From assembly GCA_046349775.1 (NCBI GenBank), contig JAXMBS010000037.1, positions 1 to 55,125 on the forward strand: 55,125 nucleotides of DNA, given 5' to 3'. A model generated the notes under the pieces. That model did not search any database and was not told the origin of the DNA. It saw only the letters and a list, made by a program, of their open reading frames with translations. The translations under genes were made by a program, and so were the position numbers. Below are positions 46,518 to 55,125 of this stretch, piece by piece (within the stretch, counting starts at the first letter, position 1; each line of letters opens with the position of its first letter). This stretch comes from JAEUIG01 sp046349775. GTDB lineage: Bacteria; Planctomycetota; Planctomycetia; Planctomycetales; Planctomycetaceae.

Positions 46518-49180
46518 TCCGTCCCACGCTCAAGCGGGCGCGTGCATCTCGTGCGGACCGACGGACGTGGCCGGCCTGCGGACTGCTGCTGGCACTCTGC
46601 TGGGCTCAAGCCGGCGCCGCTGCCGAACATGGCCCGCTCCGTCGGGCGCTGGTTCGCTCAGATCGACCGGAATCGTGGCCCGCCGGCGACTGGGAGCGGG
46701 TGCCGCTGCCGGAGTTGGCCGAATTCGAACGGGCATATGTCGCGGGCGATCTGAATTCGGAACCGCAGCCGCAGATCGAGCGCGCGGTGTTCCGCGGAAC
46801 GCTGTTCGACGACGCGGTGCTCAAAGGGGAACTGACGGCCCGGATCCGCCGTCTGCATCCGCACAATACGTTTCTCGATCTGGGGTCAGTCACCCCGTCG
46901 CTGGCCGGACTGAATTGGGACGACGGGCCCGCCGTCTGGGGCGTCGCCCGGGACAGGGCGGCGCTGCTGTATGTGGATCGGGATCAGGGCGAACTGCATG
47001 GAAGCTGGGCGCTGCGCGGGCAACCGCTGCTGGAATCGCTGGAATTTGAACTGCGCTTGCCGCCGGCGGCTTCCCTGCGACTCGAACTGCTGCTGCCCAA
47101 CGATCGAGAACTGCGTTCCTCGCATGGCCTCGTGCTGGCGCCAGAGGAAGCGGCCGACGGACTGCGCTGCTGGTCCGTGGAACTGGGACAGACCACGACC
47201 TGTCAGTGCACGGTCATCCCGGTGCGCAACCCGTCAGCGCGGCCCGAAGTCTCGGCCGAATGGGTCACAGCGTACACGCTCCGATCGGACGGTTGCCGAC
47301 TGCAGACCGATTTCAACGTGCTGATCCCGACCGATCCTCCGGCGACGCTCGAGTTCTTGATTCCTCCGGAGCTCGAGCGCCCACAAGCAACCACGGTGGC
47401 CAACTCCAGCCTGCCGGCGCAGCTGGATTCGTCGTCTCAACCTGCGCGACTGATCGTCCCGCTGCCGGAGCGGCTCTCCGGCCGACTGGGCACGATTCGA
47501 ATCAGCGGCGAGCTCGGACTGCAGGAATCGAAAGATTGGCGGTTGCCGGAGGTGCGGCTCGCGAATTCCGCCAAGCTGAGCGGCATACGGCGGGTGCACG
47601 TCGAGCGTCCGCTGCTGCTGCAATCGGTGACGCCGCACGGCATGCGGCAGACCAATCTCGTGAGCAATGAGACGGGGATCACTTGGACGTTCGAAGATCT
47701 GTCCGCCGATGCAGATCTGGCAGTACGCGTCGGCCGCCCGGCGACGGCCCTCACCATGCGCGCGATGACGCTCATCGACTGGGATCGCGACGAGGCGCGC
47801 TTCCGCACTGCGGCCCAACTGCTCTCGCAGGGAGACCGAGTGTTCCATGCGGAGTTGCCGTGGCCGGCGGAGTGGGGAATCGTCGACGTCACGACCCCGG
47901 CCGCAGAAGCGGGAGGGGTGACATCATGGCACACTCAGGAGTCCGCCGCGGGCCTGAGGCTCGAGATCGAATTCCGGCAGGCGCTGACGAGCCACACCCC
48001 CCGATCGATCATCATCACAGGTCGGCGTATCGAATTGGCCGGCCGCCGGCTCGAACTCGAACTATTCCCGCGACTCGACGGCGCTGCGGGATCGCAGGTT
48101 TTACTGGCGGTGGGCGGAGAGGCCTTGATCCCACGAGACCTGGCGCCATTCGACGGCGCTCGCCAGTGGCAACCCGCCGACGGATTGGCAGACTGGGCCC
48201 CTCTGGCCGCGGTCCTCAATGCAACAGTCGGCGATCAGGCCCACGCCTGGTTCGTACAAACAGAGAATGATCAAGCAGGTCGCGTGATGGCGACGGCCCA
48301 GGCAAAGCCGGACGCCGGCACGGGTCATCCGCCGGAAGCCCCGAGCATCGCCGACAACGGCGCGGACGCGTCGCCGCTGGTGCTGGATCTAAGCCTGGAA
48401 AGCGAGCTGGGTGTCCCGGGCACGGCTTGGCATCGGCATCGCGCAATCTTCCGGTTGTTCGGGCGTCGTCCCGAGGCGCCGCCGAAGATTCGATTCCCCG
48501 CTGGACTGGAACTGGACCTGGTTGCCGTCGATGGCCGACCGCAAAACGTCGTCACGACGAATGAAACTGTCGAACTGCTGGACTGGCCCGCCGCTCCAGA
48601 CACGGTCGAGATCCTCTATCGCAGTCCGGTCGCGGCCTCACGCAGCTGGCTCAGTCGCCAGGTGGAGACTCCATTGCCCGACTGGGGTCAGCCGCCGCGC
48701 GAGCTGGAATGGAAACTCAATATCCCCCGCACGGAGCGTTTGACGAAGGTGCAGGCACCCCGCAGCAGTGTGACTTCGTGGGCTCAAATGGGGTGGCGGC
48801 AACGGCTGTTCGGCGTCCTGGGGCGCGACGATGGACCCGCCCGACCGGCTTCGTCCGCGGCACGCATGGACGGAGCGGCGGAGCAGGATGAGTCGGCGTC
48901 CGATCGCACCGTCGTGATCGGGGCCTTGTCGCCGGGACCATCTCTGTCGATTCAACTTGTCGATGTTCGCAACGGCGCTCGCCGGCTGGCTGGCCGTCTT
49001 TGGTATGCACTGTCCGTCGGGCTGGCGCTGGCTGGTCCCCCGCTGGTCGCGCCCCCGTGGTGGTTCGTTTGCGTGGCCTCTGCGTGGCCGCGTGGGGATT
49101 GCCGGAATTGCCCGCCCGCTGCTGCGGCAGCTTGTTCGTTGGTACGCTCATCGGACTGCTGCTGCCGCGACGCTGGCTGA
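46514..49180 (+). CDS. large secreted, membrane-anchored protein B; C-terminus frameshifted
   Basis: ATG 46514 overlaps the stop of gene A (ATGA), so translation is coupled. The start has a basic region and a signal segment (WPACGLLLALCWAQAGAAAE). About 870 beta-rich residues follow (VFRGTLFDDAVLKGELTARI, GSWALRGQPLLESLEFELRL, TYTLRSDGCRLQTDFNVLIP-like strands). It ends with LWYALSVGLALAGPPLVAPP, a membrane helix, after which the reading becomes cysteine/alanine-rich to a stop at 49180; a different frame from ~49065 reads CCGSLFVGTLIGLLLPRRWL, a likely second helix, so the true end is probably in that frame. Function unknown. Confidence 0.7.
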   Translation: MIRPTLKRARASRADRRTWPACGLLLALCWAQAGAAAEHGPLRRALVRSDRPESWPAGDWERVPLPELAEFERAYVAGDLNSEPQPQIERAVFRGTLFDDAVLKGELTARIRRLHPHNTFLDLGSVTPSLAGLNWDDGPAVWGVARDRAALLYVDRDQGELHGSWALRGQPLLESLEFELRLPPAASLRLELLLPNDRELRSSHGLVLAPEEAADGLRCWSVELGQTTTCQCTVIPVRNPSARPEVSAEWVTAYTLRSDGCRLQTDFNVLIPTDPPATLEFLIPPELERPQATTVANSSLPAQLDSSSQPARLIVPLPERLSGRLGTIRISGELGLQESKDWRLPEVRLANSAKLSGIRRVHVERPLLLQSVTPHGMRQTNLVSNETGITWTFEDLSADADLAVRVGRPATALTMRAMTLIDWDRDEARFRTAAQLLSQGDRVFHAELPWPAEWGIVDVTTPAAEAGGVTSWHTQESAAGLRLEIEFRQALTSHTPRSIIITGRRIELAGRRLELELFPRLDGAAGSQVLLAVGGEALIPRDLAPFDGARQWQPADGLADWAPLAAVLNATVGDQAHAWFVQTENDQAGRVMATAQAKPDAGTGHPPEAPSIADNGADASPLVLDLSLESELGVPGTAWHRHRAIFRLFGRRPEAPPKIRFPAGLELDLVAVDGRPQNVVTTNETVELLDWPAAPDTVEILYRSPVAASRSWLSRQVETPLPDWGQPPRELEWKLNIPRTERLTKVQAPRSSVTSWAQMGWRQRLFGVLGRDDGPARPASSAARMDGAAEQDESASDRTVVIGALSPGPSLSIQLVDVRNGARRLAGRLWYALSVGLALAGPPLVAPPWWFVCVASAWPRGDCRNCPPAAAAACSLVRSSDCCCRDAG

Positions 49181-49223
49181 CGCCGCCCGAAACAGCGCGT
49201 GGCCATGGGGACTGCGGGCCGCG

Positions 49224-52200
49224 ATGCGCGCCGGCGCCGCTGCAGGATGCGGACTGCTCCTGTACATGGGACGCGGAGATCCGGCGTCCGCACAGCCCGT
49301 CGATTCCGGAACGGCGATACTGTCCGCCATGCCTGCCGCGCTCGCGTTCGATGCGCTGATCCTTCAGCGCGACGCCACGTCTGCATCCGAGGCTCGGCTG
49401 CAGCGACGGCTGCTGCCGGCATTTCAGGCGTGGCGACGTTCTCGACGCTTCGATCCACCCTGGCTGTTGCAAAGCGCGCGTTATACATGGATCGACGACG
49501 ACTCACCCGGCTTGCGGGTGGAGTTGACGATTGCGGTTTTTGACCGGCGTCCACAGGCGCCGGTATCGTTGCCGTTTGCACGATTGTGGGTGTCCGATCC
49601 TGACGACTGCCGGATCGACGGCCGGCCGGCCCAGATCCGTCCCACGGCTGATTCAGGGCATTGCTGATCGAGATTCCCGGTGTCACAGCGCAGGAGACCG
49701 TGAGAATTGCCCGGGTGGAGTTGCAACTACGACTCGCCGCTGCGGCGGACTGCGGCCGGTTGGGACCTGGACGTTCCCCCCGTCCTGGATACGCAACTGG
49801 TCCTGCCGGCTGCGGCTGTGCCGGCGACCAGCTCGTGCCGCGTCTACCGATCCGTGGACCCTCGGCGACGCCGGACAGCCGCAATTCGATCTGGGGATGT
49901 CGGTTCGATTGCCGTGCGACCGGCGACAGCGACGGTCCGTGCGGCCGACTTCTCGGTGGATGCCGTCTCGCTGATCTGTCCACCCGCTGCACCTGCGGAT
50001 CCGTACTCAGCTGACTCCGACGGGAACGTCTGCCACGGGGCGGAGGCCTTGCAGTTGCGGTTGTTGCTGCCCGCGCGGGCCGACGTCCGGGCCGTCACGG
50101 CGGACGGGCTGAAAGCGTACTCCGTCCGAATGCTGCAACCCGACCTGACGGTCGTCGATCTTGAACTTGAACATCCGCTGTCGACGGATGCCGCGGTATC
50201 GCTGGACTACGTTCTGCCGACCGAGGCGTCAGGCACAGGAATCAGGATTCCGCCGCTCCAACTGGTGGGGGGCAATGGATTGCGGAGCCACCGGCTGGGA
50301 CTTCTGGGAGCGGCCGGAGTCGAATTGGCGCCGCCGACGGCGGCGTCTCTCTCGACGGACCTGCGAGAAATGCCGTTTACCGGTTTGCTCACGGCCGATG
50401 CGGCCATGCACGCCGACTGGCCGGTGCCCAGTTATGAGTATATTGCGACAGCGCCTACGGCGATTCCAGTCGCCGCCTCGGTGGTTCAGAGTGTGCGTTT
50501 GGCTGCGCTCGAACAGTCGCTGCTGGTCGACACGGAGGCGATTCGCTGGCAGGCCACGGTGGAAGTGGACATCCCTCTGGCACCAGTATTTTCTCACGAA
50601 TTTCAACTCTCGCCGGAAGTCCAGCTTGAATCGGTCTCGCTCTCACAGGACGGCAAGGAACTTCTACAGGACTGGGCTCGTCATGACGATCAGCTGGTGC
50701 TGTACTTCCGCGGTGGAACCGGTCGTCAGCAGATACGACTGGCGGGCACGCTGCGTGCCGATCCCGCGCGGGTGACGCCGTTTCCGACGTTCCGGCTGCA
50801 GGATGCGACGATCACCGCGTCTGAATTGATCGTCCAGAGCAGTGCATCACAAAGGCTGGAATTGTTTGCCGCCGACGGCACAGCATTGCCTGCCGGACCA
50901 ACCGTACCCGCAGAGGCCGCAGGTGCCGCTGCATTCATTCGCCGCTTTTCGCAACAGGATGCGGCACTGCCGGCGTCGTTCCGCGGCCTCGCATTGCCGC
51001 CGCCTCTGTCGCTGACCGTCATCTCCAGCCTCGATCGTCGCGATGGGCAATGGCAGTGGCTGACGGAATTCTGGCCGAATCGTCCGTGGGATGCGGGAGA
51101 GGAACTGGAGATCCGGGTGCCTCGAAACCTCGCGCCGCAGCTGCGTCCCCTGGTGCACGTCAGCATCTCGCCGGACGGCGACGCGGACGAGACCGTCCGG
51201 CTTTCGCCATCGAGCGATCCAGAGCAGCTGGCGGCTGTTCTCGGGTTCACGATTCCGGTCGATGTACCGGAGCAGGGGGACTGGTCGGTGCCCCGTTGGG
51301 AGGTTCTCAACGCCGTTGTCGCGGGGGATTGGACGGTGCATCGCCCTGACGTGCCTCTCAGTCCTGCGCTGGAAGCGGCGGAGATCGCCGATCCGACTGC
51401 ATGGCCGGACATTGTTCGCCAGCGCCAGGCCGGCGCCGCAGGGGACAATCAGGCCACTCTGTATCGCTGGCTGGGGATCGATCGGAAGTTTCACCGGAGC
51501 TCGGCCTCGAACGGAGCGCCGGATGTGCGACTCGTTGAGACGGCTTTGTGGCGCGAACGAGACGGTGCCGTCGCCGGCACGTCGCTATTCTGGGTCGTCG
51601 CACCACAGCCCTCGGTTGAACTCCGGTTCTCATGGCCGACCACGGTGGAACTGCAATCCGCGTGCTGGGACAACCGGCCCTTGAACGTTCGGCCGTCGTC
51701 CGATGCGACCCTGATCTGTCGCCGGCAAGGTCAGACGATAGGATCGGCGCATTGCCTGAGGCTGGACTGGCGCGCCGCAGCAGGCACAGTCGCACCGGTA
51801 AATGGCGAAGTCTGGCGACCTCAGTGCGAGTCCACCAGGCCGCGATACGAAGTGGCAGGCATTGTGTCCCCTGCCGGAACACTGTCACTACCGTACCCAG
51901 GACGGGGCGGCCAGACCGAAGTGCTGCGCACCCGGGCCGAGGCTCTGCTCGATGTCTGGAACGCTGCGGCGAAGAACGGTGACTCCGCAGTGTGGATCGC
52001 CGGAATCCTCGGCCGCGAAATCGATGCGACGCTGGGCGAACTGGACGCGCAGTCCCCGTCAGCGCACGTGCAATTGCATACACGGTGGGATCAGGCGCGC
52101 AGCGCGGCAACCGCCCTCCTCAAGACGCCCCAGCCGAACGCACTGTCCGCCTCCATGCCGCTAACGGCGACGCTGGTCAACGATCAACGGGCGATATGGG

Positions 52201-52508
52201 AAGATTTGACAGGCAGCTCCCAGCCGATCCGGCTGTGGGACTTGCATGCCGGTCTCGCAACCGTGGCCATAGGCGTTGCCATTTTGCTGTTCGCCGTGCT
52301 GCTCGTGCGCTTTCGCGCGCGATTCCGCCGGTGGACGCTGGCCGGATCGCTCCCGGCGGATTACGCGGGACTCACACTTCTGGGTCTGCTCTGGTGCGTG
52401 GGCCTCATCGGGGGCTTTATTGGCGGCGCGCTGCTTGTCGGGGCGGCCATTCTCGAATGGCGCATGCATCGCCAGACTGTTGGCGAACCGCTTCGGGCAG
52501 ACATTTGA
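49224..52508 (+). CDS. large secreted, membrane-anchored protein C; frameshifts near 49660 and 49735
   Basis: A plausible start is ATG 49224 (MRAGAAAGCGLLLYMGRGDP), a signal peptide. Frame one runs to ~49665 (LLQSARYTWIDDDSPGLRV, CRIDGRPAQIRP), a short frame gives LIEIPGVTAQETVRIARVEL, and from ~49740 the third frame runs clean to 52508 (DLDVPPVLDTQLVLPAAAVP onward). The N-terminal pattern (beta segments, then a P-x-L-x-x-x-L-V-L-P hinge) parallels gene A, and W-N/D-x-x-P-L (SACWDNRPLNV here, DCLWNSAPLKV in A) recurs, so A and C look paralogous. Two membrane helices near the end (LATVAIGVAILLFAVLLVRF, LTLLGLLWCVGLIGGFIGGA). About 1090 residues. Confidence 0.68.
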
Positions 52509-52938
52509 CGCCGACGACAGACAGAACCGGGTGCAAACAACGCGCTGGTTCGTCCGCAAGCTCGCCGCGCTATTGTTCCGATGTGGATCGGCAACTCCTG
52601 CCGCATTGGACTTGATCTGGCGCTCGCACGACGTCCCGGATCAGGTGGCCGGGGCTGGTCACTGGTCCAAGTAAGCTACCCCAGCTTGCGCAGTTTTGCC
52701 GACCGGTACGACCTGCAGAAATGTTAGGACCGGTGCGCCATGCATATCCCATTTTCTGGGATTCTCCCGCAAATCTGTCGATCAGAGACGACGTGCAATT
52801 GCGACTGCGCCGTTTCTGGCCTCGCATGTCGACATTGCCGCACAGGCGGGCGTGACCAAATCACCGGAATTGCTCCGCGGCGACAGGCGTTTTCAGCCTG
52901 GGTCGCCGGTCGGGAAGACACTCTGAGGGGGGCATCTG
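52509..52938. other. intergenic region upstream of the BBP7 gene
   Basis: 430 bases without a supported gene; small open frames here have atypical composition. The only clear signal is a strong ribosome site (GAGGGGGG) nine bases before ATG 52939. No terminator or promoter could be recognised with confidence. Confidence 0.5.
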
Positions 52939-54129
52939 ATGTATCGTGCTGGATTCTGCCTGTCGGCCATTGTGCTGAGCATTGTCTGCAGCGGCGGCGT
53001 CGCCGACGCGCAGCTCCGCTTTCGGGCGGATTACCTGTTGTGGAACCGAAACAACGACTCGAATTCGTCGATCATCACCGGCACGGGCGGGGTTTCGGCC
53101 GGCGACACCAGTTTCGGGTACGCGTCCGGCTATCAATTCACGTTGGGCGGCTCTTCCAACATCTTCGATGTGGAAGCGTCGTTCATGTCAATCCCGACTG
53201 GATGGAGCAGCTCGGCCGGCGGAACGCTGACGCAGCCGCTGGTGTTCGACGATCCCGCGAACGCCTTCGTCGCTCCGGCCAACGGCCTCGGGTTCGTGAG
53301 CGCATTGGGAGTGGCCGCCCAGACCCCGGGTGTGGAAGACAACGAAATCGAATTCCTCGAGGCGGGCGCCCAGTATCAGACGCACTACACCTCACAATTC
53401 AACAGCTTTGAACTGAACCTCGGCAGCAGCCGCACGGTCCGCCCGGTGTTCTTCTCGCTGGGTTGGCGGCACATGGAGCTGAAAGAGAGCGCTGCCGTCC
53501 TCGTCCGGGGCAACTTCCAGGTCCGTGATTCCGCGACGGGCACCTTCCCCGGCGGCGGCGGCAACCTGCCGAATGACCAGTTGTCGAATGCCGCGCTCAT
53601 CGCCGCTGGATTCACAAACACCAGCGGAGCGGCCGACGGATTCTCCGGCTACGATCCGACGGCTGTGGCGCCGGTGATCACGCAGATGGGCATCTCCTAC
53701 AAAGGGGCGGCCTTCAACGATCTGGACGGCATGCAGCTGACGGTCGGTGGCCGCTATCCCGTCAACGATATGTTCACCATGCAGGGAACGTTGAAGGGGG
53801 GCGTCTACCAGAACTACATTCGCGCGTCGGTGCATGAATCGGTGTTCGGCATCGTTAATGACGATTCGGTGTACGAACGCACGTTCCGCGACAGCACCAA
53901 GACGGCATCGTTCGCCGGTGCGATCGGCCTGGATGCCATTCTGGCGCTGACCGACTATGTCAATTTCACATTGGGCTACCAGGCGCTGTTTGTGACGAAC
54001 ATGGCCTTCGCCAACGCCCAGACGGGCGGTATCTCAACCGATCTGTTTGGAGCGGCGCATTACAATCTCGTCAGCAACGGACTGCTGCTGGCGCACGGCG
54101 TCAACGTCGGCCTCGAGTTCTGGTGGTGA
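52939..54129 (+). CDS. BBP7 family outer-membrane beta-barrel protein
   Basis: A 396-residue protein from ATG 52939. Signal peptide MYRAGFCLSAIVLSIVCSGG with cleavage near ADA-QLRF; the mature start RFRADYLLWNRN is the BBP7 hallmark of planctomycete barrels. Alternating aromatic beta strands follow (YQFTLGGSSNIFDVEASFMS, PVFFSLGWRHMELKESAAV), then NDLDGMQLTVGGRYPVNDMF, YVNFTLGYQALFV and a C-terminus ending GVNVGLEFWW with the terminal aromatic residue of outer-membrane proteins. Likely a porin-like surface protein. It directly follows the giant three-gene set. Confidence 0.9.
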   Translation: MYRAGFCLSAIVLSIVCSGGVADAQLRFRADYLLWNRNNDSNSSIITGTGGVSAGDTSFGYASGYQFTLGGSSNIFDVEASFMSIPTGWSSSAGGTLTQPLVFDDPANAFVAPANGLGFVSALGVAAQTPGVEDNEIEFLEAGAQYQTHYTSQFNSFELNLGSSRTVRPVFFSLGWRHMELKESAAVLVRGNFQVRDSATGTFPGGGGNLPNDQLSNAALIAAGFTNTSGAADGFSGYDPTAVAPVITQMGISYKGAAFNDLDGMQLTVGGRYPVNDMFTMQGTLKGGVYQNYIRASVHESVFGIVNDDSVYERTFRDSTKTASFAGAIGLDAILALTDYVNFTLGYQALFVTNMAFANAQTGGISTDLFGAAHYNLVSNGLLLAHGVNVGLEFWW

Positions 54130-54158
54130 TCTCTGCTGCATGCCTGATGCGAATTCCA

Positions 54159-54198
54159 GCGACGTCCGGGATCACGACTCCCGGGCGTCGCTGTTTCG
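54159..54198 (+). terminator. rho-independent terminator after the BBP7 gene
   Basis: GCGACGTCCGGGA (54159-54171) pairs with TCCCGGGCGTCGC (54179-54191) with a single T-G mismatch and a 7-base loop, followed by TGTTTCG. It lies 30 bases after the BBP7 stop. Confidence 0.75.
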
Positions 54199-54419
54199 CT
54201 TCTACAGGACGCCGCCGCGCGGTCAATGGCGCACGACGTCCCGATCAGCTGCCGTCGCTGCAGTCCGCAGCAAAAAAGGCGTTCCATCCGGGCATCCGGC
54301 AGGTTGCGTGCAGATATCCGCTCCTGCACCTGCTTCGGCAATTCTGCGTAAGTTGAGTGGCAGGACGGGGTGCCAGTCCCTATACTGCCGGACTTCCACG
54401 CGGATCGAGAGAGTCAGTC

Positions 54420-54620
54420 ATGCCCAAGCAGAAGACCCATAAGGGGATGAAGAAGCGGTTTACGGTCACGGCCAGCGGCAAGGCCAAGCACCGTAAGGCC
54501 TATCGCGGCCATATCTTGGGGAAGAAATCGGGCAACCGGAAGCGTCACCTGCGACAGGACGGCGTCATCAGCGGCGTTTTTGCAGACGCGATCGCGGACG
54601 CGTTGCGTCCCGGTTTGTAA
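54420..54620 (+). CDS. rpmI: 50S ribosomal protein L35
   Basis: A 66-residue protein from ATG 54420: MPKQKTHKGMKKRFTVTASG, then KHRKAYRGHILGKKSGNRKR and RHLRQDGVISG. This is the L35 family (PKxKTxxxxxKRFKVTxxGK). Part of the large ribosomal subunit. Usually preceded by infC; here the upstream gene is the BBP7 barrel, so the common infC-rpmI-rplT order is broken. rplT follows by 101 bases, on the same strand and almost certainly the same transcript. Confidence 0.96.
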   Translation: MPKQKTHKGMKKRFTVTASGKAKHRKAYRGHILGKKSGNRKRHLRQDGVISGVFADAIADALRPGL

Positions 54621-54721
54621 TCCGAGTGTTCTTCTGCCTGTCGTCATCGAGGCCGCAGGGGGCGGTCTCACAGAGCGCATAGCGAGGCCCGTGCGGGCCG
54701 AATTGGTTCAGGAACGCGACC

Positions 54722-55096
54722 ATGCGAGTCAGTTACGGCAAAGCCAGCCGCAAGTCGAAGAAGCGTTGGTTCCAGGCGGCGAAGGGCAATTACAGCGGCC
54801 GGCATCGCCTGCTGCGGACCGTCAAAGAATCGGTCGTGCGGGCGCGGGCCTATGCCACGCGCGATCGCCGCGTCAAGAAGCGGGATTTCCGGCGGTTGTG
54901 GATCATCCGGCTGTCGGCGGCGTGCATGGAGCGCGGCCTGCGGTACTCGACGTTCATCCACGGACTGAAGCTGGCGCACATCGAGCTCAATCGGAAGTCG
55001 CTCAGCGAGCTGGCGATCGCGTCCCCCGAGGTGTTTGACGAGATCGTCTCCGTGGTCAAGCAGTCTGTCGCCAATGCGCCGACGGCAGCAAAGTAA
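54722..55096 (+). CDS. rplT: 50S ribosomal protein L20
   Basis: A 124-residue protein from ATG 54722. MRVSYGKASRKSKKRWFQAA, then GNYSGRHRLLRTVKESVVRA, RDFRRLWIIRLSAACMERGL and HGLKLAHIELNRKSLSELAI are the L20 blocks (RLWI-RI-A...G--YS-FI-GLK---I-LNRK-L). L20 binds 23S rRNA and is needed for early large-subunit assembly; in several bacteria it represses its own operon. The gene is complete, with the TAA stop at 55094-55096. Confidence 0.97.
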   Translation: MRVSYGKASRKSKKRWFQAAKGNYSGRHRLLRTVKESVVRARAYATRDRRVKKRDFRRLWIIRLSAACMERGLRYSTFIHGLKLAHIELNRKSLSELAIASPEVFDEIVSVVKQSVANAPTAAK

Positions 55097-55125
55097 GGAA
55101 GAAACGGGAGGAAACAGAGGGAACG

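Overview
The window reads as chromosomal DNA of a GC-rich planctomycete (Planctomycetaceae type). The signs are a BBP7-type outer-membrane barrel, a sulfatase next to a DUF1501 protein, a formylmethanofuran dehydrogenase B-like subunit of the H4MPT C1 pathway, very large secreted planctomycete-type proteins, and many short palindromic repeats. All calls come from reading translations; no search was run.

Layout. 1-8.1 kb is mostly minus strand: clpX (partial), a small membrane protein, hisS, a YkgJ-type cysteine-cluster protein, a Na+/solute symporter, and leuD and leuC with a small free-standing SRP54/Ffh M-domain-like gene between them. 8.6-13.5 kb is plus strand: spoVR, two hsp20 genes behind a textbook sigma-54 promoter, two small hypothetical genes and a TauE/SafE exporter. 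13.7-16.3 kb holds a zinc-ribbon protein that runs into a damaged pyrB, then a dihydroorotase homologue lacking catalytic residues. 16.4-21 kb holds a secreted protein, a broken sulfatase and a partly broken DUF1501 gene. 21-28.7 kb holds two small hypotheticals, asnS, an fhcB-like gene, a hypothetical, a TPR protein and a LarA-like gene.

28.9-35.1 kb holds a DksA/TraR gene and a ThiF/MoeB gene, then a compact phage-packaging-like cassette: HTH protein, ParB-domain protein, small ABC ATPase, GNAT domain, small terminase, large terminase. No capsid, portal or tail gene is visible. 35.2-43 kb returns to housekeeping: secreted protein, esterase, tyrA, Eis-like acetyltransferase, purS-like, purL, inositol monophosphatase. 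43.2-52.5 kb is filled by three consecutive large secreted/membrane-anchored proteins that look related, followed by the BBP7 barrel and rpmI-rplT (no infC).

Two themes run through the window. First, several families of short inverted repeats sit between genes, often touching or supplying a stop codon, and one family is inserted in frame inside asnS and purL. Second, many genes carry frameshifts concentrated in a few stretches (leuD/leuC, pyrB, sulfatase/DUF1501, purL and others). Because essential genes are hit and some lesions are in G-runs, local sequence error is a serious alternative to true gene decay.
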